NCBI GenBank assembly: GCA_019916065.1
Contig: CM034233.1
Location: 4,529,501-4,593,500 of the forward strand
Direction: 5' to 3'
DNA from: Vitellaria paradoxa
Lineage: Eukaryota; Streptophyta; Magnoliopsida; Ericales; Sapotaceae
DNA length: 64,000 bases
Part shown: piece after piece, positions 57,263-64,000 of the stretch
Position numbering within the stretch: the first letter of the stretch is position 1
How the letters are laid out: each line of letters begins with the position of its first letter
Position numbers and translations under genes: made by a program
The notes under the pieces: model-generated
What the model saw: the letters and a program-made list of their open reading frames with translations, nothing else
Databases searched by the model: none
What the model was told of the DNA's origin: nothing

Positions 57263-58228
57263 ACAAAGCAAAAGATATTCACATTAAATCTTTTTTTTTT
57301 ATACCTCCATATTAAATAAGATTTCATAATTAAAGTCTTGTTAATTTTTCTCTTTGGTAATTAAGTCTCGTTAATTTAGATATTAGTAGTTTTGATTTGC
57401 ATTCAAAATTAAAAAAAGAAGTTTTTAATAATAAAAATTAATACTCCAATTAAAGTTTTAAATTATGCAAAAGTAATACCCCGATTAGATATTTTAATTT
57501 TCAAATTTTTGTATTGCTTATCTTTGTGCTATTGATTACATTTGTAACAATTGCTTCTACTGAAAAAAAGCTTTCCAAAATTAAAATTGTTATAACGAGT
57601 TTGTTTTACTTAGGTCTCACCTAAAATTTCGCATTAGGCCCCCAATTTTCTTACAAATGGACCTCTATACATACATGTTTTTTTATAATTCAAAAAAAGA
57701 TGAGGCAAAAAATGTATCTTAGATACTGTCACCATCCAACAAACAACTCGCAGTTAAGATCATTTTGAGTTTATCTCTCTTCTTTTGATAAGGCAAATGA
57801 ATAAAGTTAACGCATTATTCACGAGTCAAGCTTAATTTAGAGTGCGCTTGTTTATAATTTTATTAATTAAAATTATTCATAAATTTTTAATTACTTGATT
57901 TTGACTATTAATTATAAAAGAATAAAAATACTGGTTTGTTTGTTAAATTTGTTCATTAATAGGCTCATGAACAAGCCCAATTACATGCTTACAAGCATGT
58001 TTTGCTCAAGCTCAAAGTCCAATTACATATTTTGGTAGTATTTGGCACATCCAAAAAAAAAAAAAAACCCTAGTTGTACCAAAATTTTTCAATTTCCTCT
58101 AACTTTTTCCAGCCAACACAAAATTAACGTTTACCCATTTTCTCAAACTTTCTCAAATTTTCTTCAATTTTTATAAAATTTTACCAAAAACCAGACTAAC
58201 AACTAATCTGCTTTTTTGGTGCTGCCAA
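57263..58228. other. AT-rich intergenic region
   Basis: No gene or clear element seen; several A/T runs. Confidence 0.5.
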
Positions 58229-58230
58229 AC

Positions 58231-58378
58231 GATCCTTACAAGCATGTTTGGCTGAAACACGATCCTTACAAGCATGCTTGGTCTATACATGCTTCTCAAA
58301 CTCCACCTTAATATTGAGACCAAACATGCTTCTCAAACTAAGTTTTTTGGGCTCAATATTAAGGTGGAGTTTGAGAAG
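58231..58378. repeat. Tandem 30-bp duplication and a perfect 27-bp inverted repeat
   Basis: GATCCTTACAAGCATG starts two adjacent 30-bp units at 58231 and 58261. Next, 58292-58318 and 58352-58378 are perfect reverse complements (27 of 27) with a 33-base loop. The loop also repeats CATGCTTCTCAAACT from the left arm. Confidence 0.8.
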
Positions 58379-58426
58379 AAAAAAAAATTCCTATTTTTTA
58401 TGTGGGTATTAACTAATTATTAAAAA

Positions 58427-58459
<33 letters not shown>

Positions 58460-58500
58460 TTGTGTTTGGAAAGAAAAAAGTTAACTTTTTAATAACTAAG

Positions 58501-58829
58501 GGCCCATTTGGTTTATTTTTCTATTTTCTGTTTTTATTTTTCATTTTCTGTTTTGAATTAATTTTTCATTTTGTGCTTTTGAAAATAAAGGAAATATGTT
58601 AAAACTCATTTGTTTACTTGTGTTTTCAAATTTTGTTTTCGAAAACTAAAAATGATTTTACACATGAAATAAAAAATGACAAAAAGTCGTTTTGAAAGTT
58701 TTTAATAAAAAATGAGGAAAGTCTCGAAATAAAGAAAATAGATCATTTTTTATTTTCTCGTTTTGAGAGTTTGAACACATAAAATAAAAATAGAAAACAG
58801 AAAATAGAAAAGTAAATCAAATGCCACCT
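58501..58829. repeat. MITE-like family B copy nested in another repeat
   Basis: Starts GGCCCATTTGGTTTATTTTT and ends AAAGTAAATCAAATGCCACC. The flanks (58420-58500 with an ATT tract, and 58830-58970) look like the two halves of a repeat of the 18111-18369 type. This suggests the B element landed inside it. Confidence 0.65.
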
Positions 58830-58973
58830 AACATTTTAACTTTTTATTAATTTGGTATTTTTTCTTTAATATTTAAAAGAAATTTAAAATATAAGAAGAT
58901 AAATTTGATATTTTAGAAAAAATCAAAAAATAATAGAGTTACGAACTTTTTTTTTCCCAAAAAGACACTAAGA

Positions 58974-59099
58974 GTGTGTTTGGAGTAATAAAAAGTGAGA
59001 TAAAATAAGATAATTTATGAGTTCGTAATTCGTACAGTGAAATAAAAAATAAATAATTTTAAAAAATTTTTAAAATTTTACAACAAACCAAACGAAGCC
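58974..59099. repeat. MITE-like family A copy
   Basis: Starts AGTGTGTTTGGAGTAATAAA, contains 'gagttcgtaattcgtacagtgaaataaaaaataaataat' and ends AACAAACCAAACGAAGCC. Confidence 0.65.
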
Positions 59100-59460
59100 T
59101 AAATAAATCTGAATAGATAGACACTCGTAATCCTTTGTAGCCTCCAAATAATCCAATACAAATAATTTAAATGTGTATATTAAGCAAGGAACTAGAGGTG
59201 GAAATCGAATATCTTTTAGTTTTATTTGTCCTTTATTACTAGATGGGAATCGCTTGTAAAACCCAACCAATAATCAGCATCTCTGAAAATAGGGCGTTAT
59301 TTGGGTTGGACGCGCATTCCCATCTTTTTGATGAATCTTGGAAGACTTTTTTGGCGCCCCCCCCCCTCCCCCCACCAAATATATATATATATATATATAT
59401 GAATAAGGCTGCAACAATTTCTTTATTTCTTGTTCTGTTTTTCGATTATTTCGATTAATG

Positions 59461-59600
59461 TTATGTTTGGAGTAATAAAAAATTTTAAAAAATAGTTAAA
59501 AATATTTAAAAATTTTAAAAATTATTTATTTTTTATTTCACTATGCGAATAACGAATTCATAATTTATCTCACTTTTTATCACTATAAAAACATTCCGAA
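59461..59600. repeat. MITE-like family A copy (reverse orientation)
   Basis: Starts GTTATGTTTGGAGTAATAAA. The family's internal block appears inverted ('cactatgcgaataacgaattcataatttatctcactttttatcact'). Confidence 0.6.
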
Positions 59601-60274
59601 TAAGTATCCTCACTCATTCCAGACTAGAGAGGGCAAAAAAGCTCAAATGGGAATAATGTTGAAAGATTTTTTTTTGTTTTTTTTATTTATCATAAAAGCA
59701 GGCATTTCTTGGGAAGCAATTGCCCATTATCAAAGCAAAAAGGAAATTAAACTTGACTTTCGAGCACCTAAAATAGTGCATCCAGGCTCTTTGTTAGTGT
59801 CCAATCCAATCAGAAGTTGCCTTTTTCCATCAAGAATCAACTTTGGGCTTGCTTGTGGAGGGGGCACAAGCAACACCCATAATAATAATAATAATGATAA
59901 TAATAAAATTTAAGACCTTATTTAACTTTAACCAACCTTTTGATTTGTTTGTATCCAAATATAAATGACAAATCACAAGTCGATTACCAACAGATGGATG
60001 ACAACTTTTAATCCATGGGTTTTGGGCTCAAAATCTCACCGACCCTCCAAATACAATTATTGGGATAAACCCGACCCGTTAACCAATACCGGCAATCATG
60101 GACCACTGACTGGCATCGATGATCACATGCATGGCCCTCAAACAGTGAGGGAGTTGTCCAGCATAAATTCCGTCCCCCCACTTGCAAATTTCATCGACTA
60201 CAATTTCCAGGGGAGAGAGAGACCTGGAAATTTGGGATAAACAAACACAAACAAAACAAAGAGGCGCAAGAGAG
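59601..60274. other. Upstream region of the DC1 gene
   Basis: Becomes less AT-rich towards the gene. An open frame at 59965-60240 (+) runs just before the start codon but has no known family and is more likely promoter/5' UTR. A short GA run lies near 60211-60221. Confidence 0.4.
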
Positions 60275-61860
60275 ATGATGAGCACCAAAAACCCCTTGAA
60301 GAAGTCTCATTCACTGGAAGAACAAGCAGCAACAACGACCACCCATCAACTCCCGAACAGGGCTTTATCTTTTCAGTTCCCAACCTCTGCTCAGCACTCT
60401 AGCAGCAATATAGGAGAAAGGATACTTCATCCTAGCCACCCCGAGCCCCAACATCTCCTGGCACGGTTCAAGGGTCTCCCCGAGCTATTTACTTGCTCTG
60501 GCTGCAAAGAATATGGTGCAGGGAATAGGTTTACATGCCTACAGTGCAGTTATCAGCTGCATGAGTTTTGTGCCCTCGCTCCTCCAGCTCTCAAGGCTCA
60601 TCCCCTCCACCCTCTTCACCAACTCCTCTTCCATTGCAAATCTAAACCAGGTAATTAATAATATATAAATAAAAACTTAATTCCACTGTTTTTTTTTTTT
60701 TTTTCTTTTTGTAGACATACATATATGTTTATCACGACTCTCATATGATCAAATACAAGACTAGTCAAAATTTACAGGACTTCATTTTTTTTTTTAAATG
60801 ATAAAATATACTCCCTTATTAGTTTCTTCCAGTTCATAATAACTTTAATAATAAAACATTATAAAATAGGAGAAATTAATGAAAAAGTAGTTTGTGCTAA
60901 AAAAAATTTTGATTAATTTCTTTTGAATTAGCTTTCCCTCACAAATCCACCTAAGGTGAGAGACCAAATTCCATAAAAAGTTATAAAAATTTACGAAAGG
61001 TTATCAACTTTTTCTAACTTAATTTCTCTAATCAAATTTTGTTACGGATCACTTTTACACTAACTTTTTTTTTTATCATCCAAACACCACTAAATCAACT
61101 TCAGTTGATTTACTTGTGATTTTTCACTACATATTTATAGCGTTAATTTGTTTGTACAGTTGATTTGGTAGTGATTTTTTATTGCATATATATAGTGTGT
61201 GTTTGGAGTGAAAAAAATTGAGATAAATTGAGAATTCGTAATGCGTGCAGTGAAAGAAAAAAGTTAATATGTTATAAAATTAACAGAGGTTTATAATTTT
61301 TTTACAAACTAAACTAAGCCATAGCGTTAACTTGTTTGTACTTGTACTACATAGTTAAAGGTGGAATATTATGGCCAAAGTGTGATGTTTGCGGCAAGAA
61401 AGTCAAGGGCTTTGCGTTCCGGTGCAGTGCGTGCTGTTTCCAGATGCATCCGTGCTGTGCAATGCTCTCTACCGAAATGAGCTTCTCCATCCACCGACAC
61501 CCTCTGAAGCTCTTACCGGCCACCGCAACGTCGCCGGCGTTGTCAAGTGGCGACCAGAGCTTAGCTTGTGGTGGTGACTGCAAGAGGAAGAGATCAGGCA
61601 GAGTGTACCGTTGCACGGTGTGCAGTAATTACTATCTCCACGCGGTTTGCGCCAAGAACTTGATCAATGGGTTGGAAGCCAACGGCATCAAGAGGCTCCC
61701 CGAGAAGCCGAGCGTGCTTGGGACGGCGGTGCGTGTGGTGTCTGTTGTGGGGGAGAAATTCATCAGCGGTCTTATTGAAAGTGTTGGAGAAAGTGTTGGA
61801 AATGTTCTGGTCCAAGACATGACAACAGGAAAGCACGTTAGTACTAGGGCACCATCATGA
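60275..61860 (+). CDS. DC1 (cysteine/histidine-rich C1-like) domain protein
   Basis: Two exons, 60275-60650 and 61355-61860, join in phase (G|TT) to give 293 residues. The start is the first of two adjacent ATGs. Three C1-like zinc units are visible. The first is CSGCKEYGAGNRFTCLQCSY with LHEFC and the HPLHPLHQLLFHC block. The second is CDVCGKKVKGFAFRCSACCF with MHPCCA and HRHPLKLLP. The third is CGGDCKRKRSGRVYRCTVCS with LHAVC. The C-terminal ~60 residues form a hydrophobic/glycine segment (VVGEKFISGLIESVGESVG). DC1 proteins are plant-specific, often linked to stress and hormone responses; ligand and activity are not established. The 704-bp intron holds AT-rich MITE-like repeats. Confidence 0.9.
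60957..61330. repeat. Two MITE-like repeats inside the DC1 intron
   Basis: 60957-61092 matches the right part of 32822-32985 ('ctaacttaatttctc..caaattttgttac', ending CATCCAAACACCACTA). 61196-61325 starts GTGTGTGTTTGGAGTGAAAA with the family A block 'gagaattcgtaatgcgtgcagtgaaa'. Confidence 0.55.
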
Positions 61861-61870
61861 AGAATATTAT

Positions 61871-61911
<41 letters not shown>

Positions 61912-62910
61912 TTTGAAGCTATAGGCATGTATGTTCATTTGTTTGTGCGACTATAATGAGGTGTGGAATATGTTTGATTTTATTGTAGGACTTATTATTA
62001 GCTGCAAATGGGCGGGGGATATGCGGTACGTAGAAGCCAAGCCAAACTGTCTTATGTACTCTGAAAACATTCTGCTAATTGTGTGCATATGCATTTTATC
62101 TATGTTTTGTCTTGATAAAATTTGGGATTGATAAGTTAATTTGCTGGATAATTTGCATATATTGGTTTGAACAGAACTCTGTGTGCTGGATAATTTGTAT
62201 ATATTGGTTTGAACAGAACTCTCTCTGTCGGTGCCTCTGTGTGCGTGAGAGAGAGAGAGAGAGAGTGTGTGTGAGATAGAGAGAGAGTGTAAAAATAATA
62301 TAAGTAACAAAATTAAAAAATATTAAACATACTTACTTTTAACTTCCACACTCCACCTCATCTCATAATGGATAAAAATATTTTTTAAGTGTTAAAAATT
62401 AAAAATAGAGTGCATTTTAATTTTCTTTATAAAGTAAACTATTTTCTATTAAATTGAGCAAATTAATACCATATTACTAGAAAAAAAAATAATCAAAAAT
62501 ATCTATCAGAATAATACAGAAGGGTTGTAGCATATCACTCTAAAGCATTTCTTATATTACAATTATTGTATAATATATTGCAAAATTATCTTATTGTTGA
62601 ATATCATTTTTTACTTTTTATAAGTAATAAATTGATTAACAGTTTAAATGATATGGTATCGTAATTAGTAACATTATTAAAAGTACTACGTTAATTGAAT
62701 AACAAGAAAAGGTGCCTACAATTTAATAAAAATAAATAAATAAATAAGTAAATAAAAGGAAAGACAATACACATTAGAGCAATTTTGATGTACAGTAAAT
62801 AGATAAAAAGTTACCAGAGTAATTGTTTATCCCTTGTACACAAGTTTGAAATCACAGTGCAACGTATTAAATTAATCATAGAAACATTTTACCCTCATAA
62901 TGAAAATAAG
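61861..62910. other. DC1 3' flank with microsatellites and a 42-bp tandem duplication
   Basis: TA/GA compound tract at about 61872-61909. A 42-bp unit beginning TGCTGGATAATTTG occurs twice in tandem (62142-62183 and from 62184). A GA tract lies at about 62247-62264. No gene. Confidence 0.65.
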
Positions 62911-63525
62911 GTAGTGTTTGGAATGGTAAAAAAAATAAGAAAAAATGCAATTTGGAATAACTTTTGGTGTTTAGCGTTTTTAACTCAAACCACGTTTTTT
63001 TGGAGATGAATTGTGTAATTTTTGAACTTTTACAGTAAAAAGTTAGAGAGAGAAACTATAAGAATGGTTTTTTAGATCTGTTCTCACGGATTTATATTAG
63101 AGTTTTTTTGAAAATTATTGAACTTTTGAATTTTGCAGGAAAGAGTTAGAGAAGAAACCGTGAGAACAGTTTTTTAGGTCCGTTTCTATGGATTTATGTC
63201 AAAATTTTTTTTAAAGTTGTTAAACTTTTTTACTTCTGCGTAAAAAAGTTAAACAGAGAAATTGTGGGAACATTTTTTTGTTCATTCCCATGGATTTATG
63301 TCAGATTTATTAAAATTTATTGAAAAGTTATTGAGATTTATGAAAAAGTTACCGAATTTTGTAAAAAAAGTATTGAGATTTGTAAAATTTTGTTGGGATA
63401 TGTACATATATATATTTATAGAGATTTTACGAAATACGAAATCACCAAAATTTGTTAAAAAATTTTAGAAAATTTTGAAAGTTTTTAGAGATTTTTGTGA
63501 TTTTTAACAAATCAAACGATATCTA
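62911..63525. repeat. Family D element, copy with three internal units
   Basis: Starts GTAGTGTTTGGAATGGTAAA and ends TTTTAACAAATCAAACGATA. Units of about 65 bases ('agttagagagagaaac..gaacggttttttaggtccgttc..tggatttatgtca') lie at about 63039, 63140 and 63243, giving a ~100-bp period. The 3' half matches the other two family D copies. Confidence 0.65.
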
Positions 63526-64000
63526 AGTGTTATCCTAGAGGGTTAGAGTAATGGGGTGTAACAAATAAAATTTATATTTTTCTCACCCCCTCTACTATAC
63601 TCTCCTTACTGATCATCTGAAAATTAATTTACAGTAACTACTATAAATAATTCATAAAGAAATATTATAAACAATAATTTATTTAAATAAATTAATAGAT
63701 AAATAAAAATAAAAATTACTTTAATAAATTTTTTATTTATTAATATTAATTTTGTGATATAATGTTTTACAAACAATAAGTTATTATTAAAATTATATAT
63801 TCCATTAATATAATTTATTAAAATAAATGATAACTGATCATTAAAATGGATATATATTTTCCTAAAATTAATTTATTTACAGTTAAAACAATAATTTATT
63901 ATTGATTTATTATAATTACTAAAACTATTTATTATTAAAATAAAAATAAATTTTTTAAAAAATTAATAATAATTTTAAAATAATGATTTATTATTAAAAA
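63526..64000. other. AT-rich end of the window
   Basis: Almost pure A/T with short 'aataatttatta' palindromes; no gene. Confidence 0.5.

Noticed and set aside
59965..60240. 91-codon frame just upstream of the DC1 gene
   Set aside because: No homology; ends before the DC1 start and fits promoter/5' UTR better.

Overview
The window is plant nuclear DNA. It has GT-AG spliced genes, very AT-rich intergenic space (poly-A/T runs, TA/GA/ATT microsatellites) and dense transposon debris. The gene families (LYK5-like LysM receptor, PLATZ, PADRE/DUF4228, DC1, MIP1-DUF547, PhoD-like phosphatase) and plant mobile domain/MULE relics point to a flowering plant, probably a eudicot with long intergenic distances. 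The species cannot be named from the sequence. I saw no tRNA gene, rRNA gene or CRISPR array.

Layout. 1-6.7 kb: 3' part of a PhoD-like phosphatase gene (+), with a 3.56-kb intron that holds a nested DNA-transposon pair (hAT-type inside PIF/Harbinger-type). 7.8-17.5 kb: one decayed Mutator-like element with terminal inverted repeats, a decayed MuDR-type transposase, a decayed plant mobile domain (PMD) gene and a nested Ty3/gypsy-like fragment. 18.7-20.8 kb: an intact single-exon LysM receptor-like pseudokinase (LYK5-like, +). 21.5-25.2 kb (perhaps to 27.2 kb): a DUF547 gene with a MIP1-type leucine-zipper region (-), convergent with the receptor. 27.2-38 kb: a gene-poor stretch packed with short AT-rich elements whose ends read like GTTTGG. 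38.1-38.8 kb: an intact single-exon PADRE protein (-). 39.7-40.5 and 45.9-47.3 kb: two related blocks carrying dead fragments of a CPL1-like RNA polymerase II CTD phosphatase. 41.6-42.5 kb: a fold-back element. 48.7-50.3 kb: a PLATZ zinc-binding protein gene (-) with an apparent GC-AG intron. 51.3-60 kb: SINEs, a degenerate ~105-bp tandem array, several MITE-like elements and a hairpin-forming inverted repeat. 60.3-61.9 kb: a two-exon DC1-domain gene (+). 62-64 kb: more AT-rich repeats.

The six live-looking genes do not form a pathway. The receptor belongs to the chitin/LysM perception group, and PADRE and DC1 families are often stress- or defence-related, but shared function here is only an inference. 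The most informative material outside the genes is the transposon archaeology: an element family whose copies carry one, two or three internal repeat units, the duplicated CPL1-like fragment, the MULE that carries both a transposase and a PMD gene, and several insertions datable from clean target-site duplications.
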